Positions 8,728 to 21,028 of a stretch of 64,000 nt of DNA are shown here, piece after piece. Numbering within the stretch: position 1 is the stretch's first letter; the number at the start of each line of letters is the position of its first letter. The notes under the pieces were generated by a model that was given only the letters and a program-made list of their open reading frames with translations, made no database searches and was not told where the DNA came from. Made by a program: the position numbers and the translations under genes. The stretch covers positions 124,001 to 188,000 of the forward strand of contig NZ_JASISS010000001.1 of assembly GCF_030063195.1 (NCBI RefSeq). The letters run 5' to 3'. This DNA is from Cryobacterium sp. PH31-AA6 (GTDB taxonomy: Bacteria > Actinomycetota > Actinomycetes > Actinomycetales > Microbacteriaceae).

Positions 8728-10835
8728 GAGACTTGTCCCTTCACGTGCAGGATGTGCACCGGTTCGGTGAATGCGTCGAGGCGCACGAAATTGTCGGCGG
8801 CCCAGGTCCAGGTGGCCCCGGTGATCAGGTCCTCCACCTCGAACGACCCACCCTCCGGGATGCCGAACCGGGTGACGTCCAGGTGCACCACCGTCTGCCG
8901 CACCGAGTGCGGGTCGACGTTGGCGACGACGATCAGGGCATCCGGCTTGCCCGTGCCGGTGAAGGGCGCGTCGAGGAACTTGCTGTAGACGAGGATCGCC
9001 TCGTCCTCGCTGGCGTGGATGTCGAGGTTGCGCAGCTGGCCGAGCGCCGGGTGCTTCGCCCTGATCCGGTTGAGCACCGTGAGGTAGGGCGCCAACGAAG
9101 CGCCCTGCTTCTCGGCCGCGGCGTAATCGCGCGGACGGTACTCGTACTTCTCGTTGTCGATGTTCTCCTCCGCGCCGGGCCGGGCCACGCTCTCGTAGAG
9201 CTCGAACCCGCTGTACATGCCCCAGGTGGGCGCGGCGGTGGCGGCGAGGGCCGCGCGGATCTTGAACGCCGCCGGGCCGCCGAACTGCAGGTACTCGGAG
9301 AGGATGTCCGGGGTGTTCACGAAGAGATTCGGGCGCATGAAGTCGGCCGTCTCGTGGGAGAGCCCATCGAGGAACTCCTCGAGTTCCTCCTTCGTGTTCC
9401 GCCAGGTGAAGTAGGAGTAGGACTGCTGGAAGCCGACCTTGCCCAGTGCCTGCATGAGCGCCGGCCTGGTGAACGCCTCGGCCAGGAAGAACACGTCCGG
9501 TGCCTCCTCGGCGACCGCGGCGATGAGCCACTCCCAGAAGTCGAGCGGTTTGGTGTGCGGGTTGTCGACGCGGAAGATCGTGACTCCCGCGGCGATCCAG
9601 TGCCGCACGATCCGCAACACCTCGGCGCGGATCCCCGCCGGGTCGTTGTCGAAATTGACCGGGTAGATGTCCTGGTACTTCTTCGGCGGGTTCTCCGCGT
9701 AGGCGATCGACCCGTCGGGGAGGGTGGTGAACCACTCCGGATGCTCGGTGACCCACGGGTGGTCGGGAGAGGCCTGGAGTGCCAGGTCGATCGCGATCTC
9801 CACCCCGCTCTCCTTCGCCGCGTCGAGGAAGAAGGCGAAGTCCTCGAGGGTGCCCAAGTCGGGGTGGATGGCGTCGTGGCCGCCGTCGGCCGACCCGATC
9901 GCCCACGGAGACCCCGGGTCACCCGGTCGGGCATTGAGCGTGTTGTTCGGCCCCTTGCGGAAGGCGAGGCCGATCGGGTGGATCGGCGGCAGGTAGACCA
10001 CGTCGAAGCCCATGGCGGCCACGGCGGGCAGGCGCTTCGCGGCGGTGCGGAAGGTGCCGCTCTGCCAGGACCCGTCCTCGAGGAGCAGTGCCCCTTCGGA
10101 GCGCGGGAAGAACTCGTACCAGGAGCCGACGGCGGCGCGAGTGCGTTCGACCAGAATTGTGCGCGGCTCAGAGATCGTCTCCAGGCCCGTGATCGGCCGC
10201 ACTGCGACGGCGGCGAGCAGCTTGGGGTCCGAGAGCACGGCGAAGCGGGTGTGGGCGGATGCGGTGGCATCGCCGAGGAGCTTCGCCGCAGCCGTGAACA
10301 GGCGGCGTTCGGCAATGGGTCGGCCCTTGTCGGTGCCGGCGGCGGTGAGCAGCTTCGTGCCGATCAGGTACATCAACTCGACGTCGATCCCCGCGGCGAT
10401 CTTCACCGAGGCGTTGTGGTGCCAGGTTGCCCACTCGTCGGCGTAGGCCCGCACGCGGTACTGCCACCGCCCCTGGCTGCCCAGGAGCACCTCGGTCTCC
10501 CAGCGGTCCGTCCCGGGCGCGCCGGGGCGCATCGGGTGCCGGCTGAGCGTGCCGTCCGGGCTGGTCAACAGCAACATGACTCCGATGAGGTCATGGCCCT
10601 CCCGGAATGCCGTCGCGCCAAAAGGGACGACCTCGCCGGCGAACGCCTTGACCGGCCACAGGTTGTCCGGAATCTGCGGGGACAGGTCCAGGATCGGGAT
10701 GCGCCCGATCGCGGTCGAAGCCGGTGGCATCGCCGCGGCTGCCGCCGGCGGCTTCACCGGGGTCGTCTTCGGGACGGTCCGGGTTGTTCCGGGGGATTCG
10801 GGAGTCGCGCCTGCGCGTTTCACTGTCTTAGCCAC
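8724..10835 (-). CDS. glgE: alpha-1,4-glucan:maltose-1-phosphate maltosyltransferase GlgE
   Basis: The protein has 703 residues including a 45-residue Pro/Thr/Ala-rich N terminus. An in-frame stop directly precedes the GTG at 10835, so translation cannot begin earlier. GH13_3 features include [13 protein letters not shown], the nucleophile region [19 protein letters not shown] and the acid/base Glu in [10 protein letters not shown]. GlgE extends alpha-1,4-glucans with maltose from maltose-1-phosphate. The usual suppliers of that donor (TreS with Pep2 maltokinase, or GlgM) are not in the window. It is divergent from glgP across 81 bases and translationally coupled to glgB. Confidence 0.94.
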   Translation of the reverse strand: MAKTVKRAGATPESPGTTRTVPKTTPVKPPAAAAAMPPASTAIGRIPILDLSPQIPDNLWPVKAFAGEVVPFGATAFREGHDLIGVMLLLTSPDGTLSRHPMRPGAPGTDRWETEVLLGSQGRWQYRVRAYADEWATWHHNASVKIAAGIDVELMYLIGTKLLTAAGTDKGRPIAERRLFTAAAKLLGDATASAHTRFAVLSDPKLLAAVAVRPITGLETISEPRTILVERTRAAVGSWYEFFPRSEGALLLEDGSWQSGTFRTAAKRLPAVAAMGFDVVYLPPIHPIGLAFRKGPNNTLNARPGDPGSPWAIGSADGGHDAIHPDLGTLEDFAFFLDAAKESGVEIAIDLALQASPDHPWVTEHPEWFTTLPDGSIAYAENPPKKYQDIYPVNFDNDPAGIRAEVLRIVRHWIAAGVTIFRVDNPHTKPLDFWEWLIAAVAEEAPDVFFLAEAFTRPALMQALGKVGFQQSYSYFTWRNTKEELEEFLDGLSHETADFMRPNLFVNTPDILSEYLQFGGPAAFKIRAALAATAAPTWGMYSGFELYESVARPGAEENIDNEKYEYRPRDYAAAEKQGASLAPYLTVLNRIRAKHPALGQLRNLDIHASEDEAILVYSKFLDAPFTGTGKPDALIVVANVDPHSVRQTVVHLDVTRFGIPEGGSFEVEDLITGATWTWAADNFVRLDAFTEPVHILHVKGQVS

Positions 10836-10903
10836 CTAATGACCGTAGCGCGAAACCTTGGCGCGGTGCTGTCCGGATTACAGCGTGCGACCCGCATCGG
10901 CCC

Positions 10904-10909
10904 TAGGCT
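10904..10909 (+). promoter_or_regulatory. -10 box for leaderless glgP
   Basis: TAGGCT lies seven bases upstream of the glgP GTG, the spacing expected when transcription starts at or next to the start codon. No Shine-Dalgarno sequence is visible. No convincing -35 box is seen. Confidence 0.45.
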
Positions 10910-10916
10910 TAGGTCC

Positions 10917-13502
10917 GTGAAGGCGATCCGCAAATTTACCGTCCGTACCGTCCTGCCCGAGTCGCTTGCCGCGCTCGATGAGCTGGCGGGCAACCTGCGT
11001 TGGTCCTGGCATGAGCCGACCCGCCAGCTGTTCGAGCACATCTCACCGGAGCTGTGGCGTGAGATCGGCGCCGACCCGGTCAGGCTGCTCGGTTCCGTCG
11101 ACCCGGCCAGGCTCGAGTCGCTGTCCAGGGACCACGACTACGTGTCCTGGGCCAACTCCACCCTCGGCAACCTCAGGGACTACCTCGAGCAGCCGCGCTG
11201 GTACCAGGGCCTCGAGGGCGAGAAGCCGGAGGCCATCGCGTACTTCTCGCCCGAGTTCGGCATCGCCGCCGCACTGCCGCAGTATTCCGGTGGCTTGGGC
11301 ATCCTCGCCGGAGACCACCTGAAGAGCGCCTCCGACCTCGGTGTGCCCCTCGTCGGCGTCGGCCTGTTCTACCGTGCCGGCTACTTCAGCCAGGCGATTT
11401 CGCCGGACGGCTGGCAGATGGAGAGCTACCCGCTCCTCGATCCCGACGGGCTGCCGCTGTCCGTGCTGCGCCGCGCCGACGGCTCCGCCGTTCAGGTATC
11501 GCTGGCCCTGCCCGACAACCGCACCCTGCACGCGAGGGTCTGGCAGGCCATGGTCGGCCGGATCCGCCTGCTCATGCTCGACACCGACATCCCGGAGAAC
11601 CCGGATGACCTCCGTCTGGTCACCGATCGGCTCTACGGCGGCGGCGGCGAGCACCGCCTGCTGCAGGAGCTGCTCCTGGGCATCGGCGGCGCCCGCGCCG
11701 TGAAGCTCTGGAGCAATCTCAACGGGCGCCCGGACCCGGAGGTGTTCCACACCAATGAGGGCCACGCCGGATTCCTGGGCCTGGAGCGCATCTCCAGCCT
11801 GATCGGTGAGGGACTGAGCTTCTCCGAGGCACTGCAGGTCGCCCGCGCCGGCACCGTCTTCACCACCCACACGCCCGTCGCGGCCGGGATCGACCGCTTC
11901 GATCGCGGCCTGGTGCGGCGCTACTTCGAAACCGACCTGCTGCCCGGTGTCGCGGTCGACGACCTCCTCGCCCTCGGCGCCGAGAACTACCAGGACGGGT
12001 CCCCGGACGTCTTCAACATGGCCCTGATGGGCCTTCGGCTCGGGCAGCGCGCCAACGGCGTGTCCAAGCTGCACGGCGAGGTCAGCCGGCGGATGTTCAA
12101 GGGCCTCTGGCCGGGCTTCGACGCCGACGACGTGCCGATCGCGTCGATCACCAACGGCGTGCACGCGCCGACCTGGACCGATCCCGCGCTCCTCGCGCTC
12201 GCCCAGAACCGGCTCGGCACCAGCGACACCTCCGAGGCGGACTGGGCCTCCGACGCCGTCTCTGACGACGACCTCTGGCAGGTGCGCGGCCAGATGCGGC
12301 TCCAGTTCGTCGAGGACGCCCGCCGACGGATCGCGGCCGCCTGGCTCGTGCAGAACCCGGGCGGGATCGTGCCGTCCTGGATCGGCAAGGTCTTCGACCC
12401 GAACGTGCTCACGATCGGTTTCGCCCGCCGGGTGCCGACCTACAAGCGGCTCACCCTGATGCTGCACGACCCGGAACGGCTCCGTGCCCTCCTGCTGCAC
12501 CCGGAACACCCGATTCAGATTGTGATCGCCGGCAAATCGCACCCCGCCGACGAGGAGGGCAAACGCCTGATCCAGAAGGTCGTGCAGTTCGCGTCGGACC
12601 CTGAGCTGCGCACGCGGATCGCGTTCCTGCCCGATTACAACATCGGGATGGCCCAGCTGATGTACCCGGGCACGGATGTCTGGCTCAACAACCCGCTGCG
12701 GCCCCTCGAGGCCTGCGGCACGTCCGGGATGAAGGCCGCCCTGAACGGGGCGCTCAACCTCTCGATCCTCGACGGCTGGTGGCCGGAATACTTCGACGGC
12801 AAGAACGGCTGGGCGATTCCGTCCGCCGACGCCGCGGGGGACTCCGCCGAGCGTGACCGGCTCGAGGCCGATGCGCTGTACGAACTGCTCGAGCACCACG
12901 TGGCGCCCCGGTTCTACGACCGCAACGCCGATAACGTTCCCGAGCGGTGGGTCTCCTCGATTCGGCACACCCTCGCCGGGCTGTCGCCCGAACTGAACGC
13001 CGGCAGGATGGTGCGCGAGTACGTGCAGCGGCTCTACCGGCCGGCCGGCCAGGCCGAGGCCAGGCTCTCCGCCAACAACTACCGCGCCGCGCGCGAGCTG
13101 GCGGTCTGGAAGGGCCGGATCGTCGACGCCTGGCCCGGTGTGGCCGTCGCCCACGTCGAATCGGGCGGGGTCGCAACCGTTCCCAAGGTCGGTGACGAAC
13201 TGCACCTCCGCGCCCACGTGCACCTGAACGGCCTCGACCCGAGTGATGTGACCGTGGAGGTCGTTTACGGGAAGAGTCTGGGCAACGACGAGCTGAGCGA
13301 CGTCAACAGAATGGCCCTGGCGCCGGCGGTCGGCCCCGATCAGGAGGCCGCGAGCGGTACCACCGCGGGAGCATCGACACTGTTCACCGGCACGGTCCAG
13401 TTGGATCGCGGCGGCGCGTTCGGCTACACCGTGCGGGTCGTACCCCGCAACGACCTGCTCCTCAGCCCGGCCGAGATGGGACTGATCGCCGTAGCCGGGT
13501 AA
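10917..13502 (+). CDS. glgP: alpha-glucan (maltodextrin) phosphorylase GlgP
   Basis: The GTG at 10917 starts an 861-residue protein opening with KAIRKFTVRTVLPESLAAL. It carries the actinobacterial DUF3417-type N-terminal domain (LRWSWHEPTRQLFEHI), which is typical of the GT35 subgroup found in these genera. The glucan phosphorylase core includes YFSPEFGI, HTNEGHAGF and HTPVAAGIDRF. The pyridoxal-phosphate lysine region is GTSGMKAALNGALNLSILDG. The enzyme releases glucose-1-phosphate from alpha-glucan ends. It is divergently transcribed from glgE-glgB, so synthesis and breakdown could be regulated from the same short intergenic region. Confidence 0.94.
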   Translation: MKAIRKFTVRTVLPESLAALDELAGNLRWSWHEPTRQLFEHISPELWREIGADPVRLLGSVDPARLESLSRDHDYVSWANSTLGNLRDYLEQPRWYQGLEGEKPEAIAYFSPEFGIAAALPQYSGGLGILAGDHLKSASDLGVPLVGVGLFYRAGYFSQAISPDGWQMESYPLLDPDGLPLSVLRRADGSAVQVSLALPDNRTLHARVWQAMVGRIRLLMLDTDIPENPDDLRLVTDRLYGGGGEHRLLQELLLGIGGARAVKLWSNLNGRPDPEVFHTNEGHAGFLGLERISSLIGEGLSFSEALQVARAGTVFTTHTPVAAGIDRFDRGLVRRYFETDLLPGVAVDDLLALGAENYQDGSPDVFNMALMGLRLGQRANGVSKLHGEVSRRMFKGLWPGFDADDVPIASITNGVHAPTWTDPALLALAQNRLGTSDTSEADWASDAVSDDDLWQVRGQMRLQFVEDARRRIAAAWLVQNPGGIVPSWIGKVFDPNVLTIGFARRVPTYKRLTLMLHDPERLRALLLHPEHPIQIVIAGKSHPADEEGKRLIQKVVQFASDPELRTRIAFLPDYNIGMAQLMYPGTDVWLNNPLRPLEACGTSGMKAALNGALNLSILDGWWPEYFDGKNGWAIPSADAAGDSAERDRLEADALYELLEHHVAPRFYDRNADNVPERWVSSIRHTLAGLSPELNAGRMVREYVQRLYRPAGQAEARLSANNYRAARELAVWKGRIVDAWPGVAVAHVESGGVATVPKVGDELHLRAHVHLNGLDPSDVTVEVVYGKSLGNDELSDVNRMALAPAVGPDQEAASGTTAGASTLFTGTVQLDRGGAFGYTVRVVPRNDLLLSPAEMGLIAVAG

Positions 13503-13510
13503 CCCGGGGC

Positions 13511-14005
13511 TCAGGCGCGGGCGATTGCCGCGAACACCGCGCCGGTCATCCCGGCGAGGTCAGCGGGCGTGAGCTCGATGTCGAAGCCCCGGCGGCCGCC
13601 GGATACGAAGACGGTGTCGAAGAGTTGGGCATCCTCGTCGATGACCGTCGGCAGCGCGGTCTTCTGCCCGATCGGGCTGATTCCGCCGACGACGTAGCCC
13701 GTTTTGCGTTCCGCGGTCTTCGGGTCGGCCATCACGGCCTTCTTCGCACCGACGGATGCCGCCAGCGCCTTGAGGTCGAGCTGGCGGGTCACCGGGACGA
13801 GGCCGACGACAAGGGTGCCATCCGCCTCGGCGAGGAGGGTCTTGAACACCCGGGCCGGGTCGAGGCCGAGCTTCTCCGCCGCTTCCAGGCCGAAGCTGGT
13901 CGCCTGGGCGTCATGCTCGTAGAGGTGCGGAGCGAACGTGATCCCGGCCTTCTCGAGCGCGAGCGTGGCCGGCGTGCCCGCACCGTGTTCCGCCCGTTTG
14001 CCCAT
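13511..14005 (-). CDS. ybaK: YbaK/EbsC-type Cys-tRNA(Pro) deacylase
   Basis: The 164-residue protein matches the YbaK/ProX editing family in length and in key segments: ATSFGLEAAEKLGLDPARVFKTLL, the conserved Lys of FKTLLA, DLKALAASVGAKK and a GYVVGGISPIGQK loop that closes the active site. Members hydrolyse cysteine mischarged onto tRNA-Pro. The protein is cytoplasmic. It converges with glgP (eight-base gap) and lies 17 bases downstream of glgX on the same strand, so cotranscription with glgX is likely but functional linkage is not implied. Confidence 0.92.
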   Translation of the reverse strand: MGKRAEHGAGTPATLALEKAGITFAPHLYEHDAQATSFGLEAAEKLGLDPARVFKTLLAEADGTLVVGLVPVTRQLDLKALAASVGAKKAVMADPKTAERKTGYVVGGISPIGQKTALPTVIDEDAQLFDTVFVSGGRRGFDIELTPADLAGMTGAVFAAIARA

Positions 14006-14022
14006 CTCTGGTCTGTCCGCGG

Positions 14023-16065
14023 TCAGTGCGCCCGGAAGAGCTGCATCGACGCGCCGGGCACGAGCAGCCGCGCACCGGGGGCATGTTCGATCACGGCGTC
14101 GCTGATGTCGTCGTGGCTCGAGTCCCAGAGCAGCGTGTACGAGCCCACTCCCGCATGCTCGGGCAGGGTCACCGTGACATCCGCTTCCCGGCCCTGCACG
14201 ATCAACAGGATGCGGTTGAAGTCCTCTCGCTCCGGAGTGCTCGCCGCGACGTACTGCAGCGTGCGCTCGTTCGACGAGTTCCAGTCCTCCTCGGACATCG
14301 ACTCGCCCAGGGCGTTGTACCAGTCCATCTCGCTGGCGCTCAGGGTTGTTTCGCCGGGGCGGCCGAACCGAACCGGCCTGAGGGCCGGATTCTGTTGGCG
14401 CAGCTCGAGCAGTCGCCGACTGACCCGGTGCAGGTCGACCTGCCAGTCGTCCAGATCCCAGTTCAACCAGGTGAGTTCACTGTCGTGGCAGTACGCATTG
14501 TTGTTGCCGCGCTGGCTGCGGCCGAATTCGTCGCCCGCGGTGATCATCGGCACCCCGGCCGAGAGCAGCAGCGTCGCGAGGAGGTTGCGCATCGCCTTGC
14601 GCCGAGTGGTGAGGATGGTCGTGTTCCGGGTGGGACCCTCGACGCCGTGGTTGAAGGAGTTGTTGCCGTCGGTGCCGTCACGGTTCGACTCGCCGTTGCC
14701 GACGTTGTGCTTGACGTTGTAGGCGGTGAGGTCGGCCATCGTGAAACCGTCGTGGGCGGTGATGAAGTTCAACGAGGCGAGCGGCCCGCGCTCCTGAGAG
14801 AACGTGTTGGACGACCCGGACAGGCGGGCGGCGAAGCGGCCGATCCCGCTGCCGGCGTGCCCATCGCGCGCCGCGGCGAGGTCGGTCAGCCAGAACGAGC
14901 GCATCCGGTCGCGGTAGCGGTCGTTCCACTCGATCCAGCCGTCGGCGAAATTGCCGGTCTGCCAGCCGCCCATGCCGATGTCCCACGGCTCGGCGATGAG
15001 CTTGACGTCGGCCAGCTCAGGGTCGGCCTGGATCGCCGCGAGGAGTGGGTGGTCACGCTGGTACTCCACGTTGGCGTCACGGCCGAGCGTGGCCGCCAGG
15101 TCGAAGCGGAAACCGTCGATCTGGACCTCGTTCGCCCAGTAGCGCAGCGAGTCGAGCACCAGGCGGTGCGGCACGTCGTGCGAGACGTTGAGGGTGTTGC
15201 CGCAGCCGGTGACGTCGATGTAGGCTCCGGCATCGTTCTGTCGATAGTAGGTGGCGTTGTCGATACCGCGCAGGCTACTGACGGGTCCGTTCGGGCCCTC
15301 CTCGGCGGTGTGGTTGTACACCACGTCGAGGATGACCTCGAGGCCGGCCTCGTGCAGGAGTTTGACCATGCCCTTGAACTCGCGGAGCACTGCCTCAGGG
15401 CCGGCGGATTGGGACGCCATGGTGGCGTAATCGGCGTGCGGCGAGAAGAAATTGAAGGTGTTGTAGCCCCAATAGTTGGTCAGGCCCTGTTTGATCAGGC
15501 GCTGTTCCGACACGAAGGCGTGCACGGGAAGCAACTGGACCGAGGTGACGCCGAGGTTCTTCAGGTAGTCGATGGTGGAGGAGTGGGCCAGACCGGCGTA
15601 GGTTCCGCGGAGGTCGGCGGGCACGGCCGGGTTGAGCTTGCTCAGCCCCCGCACGTGGGCCTCGTAGACGACGGTGTGGTCGAGCGCGACCTTCGGTTTG
15701 ACCGACCCGGCCCAGTCGAAGTCACCGTCGATGACGGACGACTGCCACTCGTCGGGGCCGACCCGAACGAGTCCCCGGGAATACGGTTCGATCAGTGTTT
15801 TCTCGGGGTGGAACGAATTGCGCGCGGAGGCAGGGCCGGAGACCCGGATGCCGTACCGGCGGCCGGGGGAGAGAGTGCGGGATTTCCCCGACCACACGTC
15901 GTTCGCGTCCCGGGTCATCGGCACGGTCTTGACGATCCAGTTCGGGTCGGTGTCGTCGAAAATGCACAGTTCCATCGAATCGGCATTTGTGGACCATACG
16001 CGCAGCTCGCCGCCGTTGGCCCCTACCCGGACGCCGAGGTTGCGTAGGGGGTCAGCGGAAGTCAT
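14023..16065 (-). CDS. glgX: glycogen debranching enzyme GlgX
   Basis: The 680-residue GH13_11 enzyme has an N-terminal CBM48-like domain and a barrel with LLPVHAFVSEQ and DVVYNHTAEEG. The nucleophile Asp is in DGFRFDLAATLGRD, the acid Glu in LIAEPWDIG and the late His-Asp in ITAHDGFTMADL. These are the usual isoamylase/GlgX landmarks. The enzyme cuts alpha-1,6 branches of limit dextrins, complementing GlgP. The ATG is preceded by a TACTCT box and no ribosome-binding site, suggesting a leaderless transcript. It is divergent from the cysteine desulfurase gene. Confidence 0.94.
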   Translation of the reverse strand: MTSADPLRNLGVRVGANGGELRVWSTNADSMELCIFDDTDPNWIVKTVPMTRDANDVWSGKSRTLSPGRRYGIRVSGPASARNSFHPEKTLIEPYSRGLVRVGPDEWQSSVIDGDFDWAGSVKPKVALDHTVVYEAHVRGLSKLNPAVPADLRGTYAGLAHSSTIDYLKNLGVTSVQLLPVHAFVSEQRLIKQGLTNYWGYNTFNFFSPHADYATMASQSAGPEAVLREFKGMVKLLHEAGLEVILDVVYNHTAEEGPNGPVSSLRGIDNATYYRQNDAGAYIDVTGCGNTLNVSHDVPHRLVLDSLRYWANEVQIDGFRFDLAATLGRDANVEYQRDHPLLAAIQADPELADVKLIAEPWDIGMGGWQTGNFADGWIEWNDRYRDRMRSFWLTDLAAARDGHAGSGIGRFAARLSGSSNTFSQERGPLASLNFITAHDGFTMADLTAYNVKHNVGNGESNRDGTDGNNSFNHGVEGPTRNTTILTTRRKAMRNLLATLLLSAGVPMITAGDEFGRSQRGNNNAYCHDSELTWLNWDLDDWQVDLHRVSRRLLELRQQNPALRPVRFGRPGETTLSASEMDWYNALGESMSEEDWNSSNERTLQYVAASTPEREDFNRILLIVQGREADVTVTLPEHAGVGSYTLLWDSSHDDISDAVIEHAPGARLLVPGASMQLFRAH

Positions 16066-16072
16066 GGGTTCT

Positions 16073-16078
16073 AGAGTA
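16073..16078 (-). promoter_or_regulatory. -10 box for leaderless glgX
   Basis: Read on the minus strand this is TACTCT, ending seven bases before the glgX ATG. The spacing fits transcription starting at the start codon. No ribosome-binding site is visible in the short gap. Confidence 0.45.
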
Positions 16079-16146
16079 ATGAGTAGAGACGGTCGGTTTT
16101 GACCACGCTCTCACGTGCCGACCCCGAAAGCCTGCGGAGGATCCCC

Positions 16147-17334
16147 ATGGCGGTCTACCTGGACCACGCCGCAACCACCCCGATGCTTCCCGACGCCATC
16201 AGGGCGTTTACCGAAGCGATGACGGTCGTCGGCAACCCGGCCTCGATCCACAGCCAGGGCCAGCTCAAAAAACGGATGCTCGAGGAGGCCAGGGAAATCG
16301 TGGCAGCCGGTGTGGGAAGCGATCCGATCGAGGTCGTCTTCACCGCCGGCGGCACCGAGTCCATCAACCTCGGCATCAAGGGCCTGTTCTGGGCGAGGGC
16401 GCCCCGCCGGCGCATCCTCGTGCCCGGCGGCGAACACCACGCCACCGTCGACACCGTCGAGTGGCTCGAACGCCACGAGGGCGCGGTGGTCGACTGGCTG
16501 CCGCTGGACGAGCACGGGAGAGTCGAGCCGGCCGCCGTCGCCGCCGCGATCGCCGCCCACCCGGACGAGATCGCACTGGTCACCCTGCTCGCCGCCAACA
16601 ACGAGGTCGGCACGCTCCAGCCCGTCGCGGAGATCGCCGCGCTCGCGGCGGCCCACGGCATCCCGGTCCACGTCGACGCGGTTGCGGCCTACGGGCACAT
16701 GCCGATCGACTTCCGCGCTCTCAGCCGCACCGGCGTTTCCGCGATCAGCGTCTCGGCGCACAAGATCGGCGGCCCGGTCGGCATCGGCGCGCTCGTGCTC
16801 TCCCGCCGGGCGACCGTTGAGCCGCTGCTGCACGGCGGCGGGCAACAGCGGCAGGTGCGCAGCGGCACCCAGGATGTCGCGGCCGCCGTGGCCTTTGCCG
16901 TCGCGGCCGCGGCGGCCGGTGACGACCTGCCCGGCGAGAACGCCAGGGTCGCCCGGCTGCGGCAGGCTGTCGTGGACGGGGTGCTCGCTGCCGTGCCGAC
17001 GGCGCGCCTGAACGGCGACCCCGACCCGGCCGGGCACCTGCCCGGAACCGCCCACTTCACCTTCCCGGGCTGCGAGGGCGATTCGCTTCTGTTCCTGCTC
17101 GACGTCGCCGGCGTCTGCGTGTCGACCGGCTCGGCCTGCCAGGCGGGCATTCCCGAGCCCTCGCACGTGCTCCGGGCCATGGGGCGCAGCGAGGCGGAAG
17201 CCCGCGGGGCCCTCCGGATCACCCTGGGCCGCAGCTCGACCATGGCCGACGTCGACGCCCTGCTGGCGGCGCTGCCCGCCGCGCACGCCCAGGCCGCCCG
17301 CGCCGGCATGGCCGACCGTGTCCCCGGGCGCTGA
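16147..17334 (+). CDS. cysteine desulfurase (NifS/IscS family)
   Basis: The start is the ATG at 16147 because GCGGAGG lies six bases upstream and the protein then begins AVYLDHAATTPM, the invariant opening of this class V aminotransferase family. The 395 residues include the PLP region with HVDAVAAYGHMPIDF, the Schiff-base Lys in SVSAHKIGGPVGIGAL and the active Cys in STGSACQAGIPEPSHVL. The enzyme donates persulfide sulfur from cysteine. Its position immediately upstream of mnmA suggests it supplies sulfur for tRNA 2-thiouridine. It might also serve Fe-S clusters or the molybdenum cofactor, which this genome region uses heavily. Confidence 0.93.
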   Translation: MAVYLDHAATTPMLPDAIRAFTEAMTVVGNPASIHSQGQLKKRMLEEAREIVAAGVGSDPIEVVFTAGGTESINLGIKGLFWARAPRRRILVPGGEHHATVDTVEWLERHEGAVVDWLPLDEHGRVEPAAVAAAIAAHPDEIALVTLLAANNEVGTLQPVAEIAALAAAHGIPVHVDAVAAYGHMPIDFRALSRTGVSAISVSAHKIGGPVGIGALVLSRRATVEPLLHGGGQQRQVRSGTQDVAAAVAFAVAAAAAGDDLPGENARVARLRQAVVDGVLAAVPTARLNGDPDPAGHLPGTAHFTFPGCEGDSLLFLLDVAGVCVSTGSACQAGIPEPSHVLRAMGRSEAEARGALRITLGRSSTMADVDALLAALPAAHAQAARAGMADRVPGR

Positions 17335-17368
17335 CCCCGCGGGCCGGGTTCCGGCGCCCAGTCTCGCG

Positions 17369-17397
17369 TTGGCCATTCGCGCTGACCCGATTACACT
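17369..17397 (+). promoter_or_regulatory. promoter of mnmA (-35 TTGGCC, -10 TACACT)
   Basis: TTGGCC at 17369-17374 and TACACT at 17392-17397 are separated by 17 bases. The -10 box ends six bases before the mnmA GTG, consistent with a leaderless message. This is the best-formed promoter in the window. Confidence 0.6.
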
Positions 17398-17403
17398 CGT
17401 CAG

Positions 17404-20821
<3,418 letters not shown>

Positions 20822-21028
20822 GGGGCTTGGCAAGAAACAATTTGGCCGAATTCGCACCCCTTTATGGGGGGAAGGCGACCGGTTTTCCGGGGCTCGGGTT
20901 CAGTAGGCTGGAAGAGCAAGCCTTGTGTTTCACGTCGAGCAAACAAACAGCTCGGTGTTCGTGAGGGGACGTACCCGAGTTTGCTTTTGACCGCAGCGAC
21001 ATTGATATCGGCCTCATTGACCTTCTCC

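Noticed and set aside
8728..9906. Extended glgB frame upstream of 8727
   Set aside because: It lies within glgE in another frame. The ATG at 8727 overlaps the glgE stop, as expected in an operon.
8733..10916. Long upstream extension of the glgP frame
   Set aside because: This part is antisense to glgE. The glgP family start (KAIRKFTV) and its -10 box place the start at 10917.
14026..16047. Long plus-strand open frame opposite glgX
   Set aside because: The glgX frame has all GH13 catalytic motifs; the opposite translation is Val/Gly/Arg-rich without any domain.
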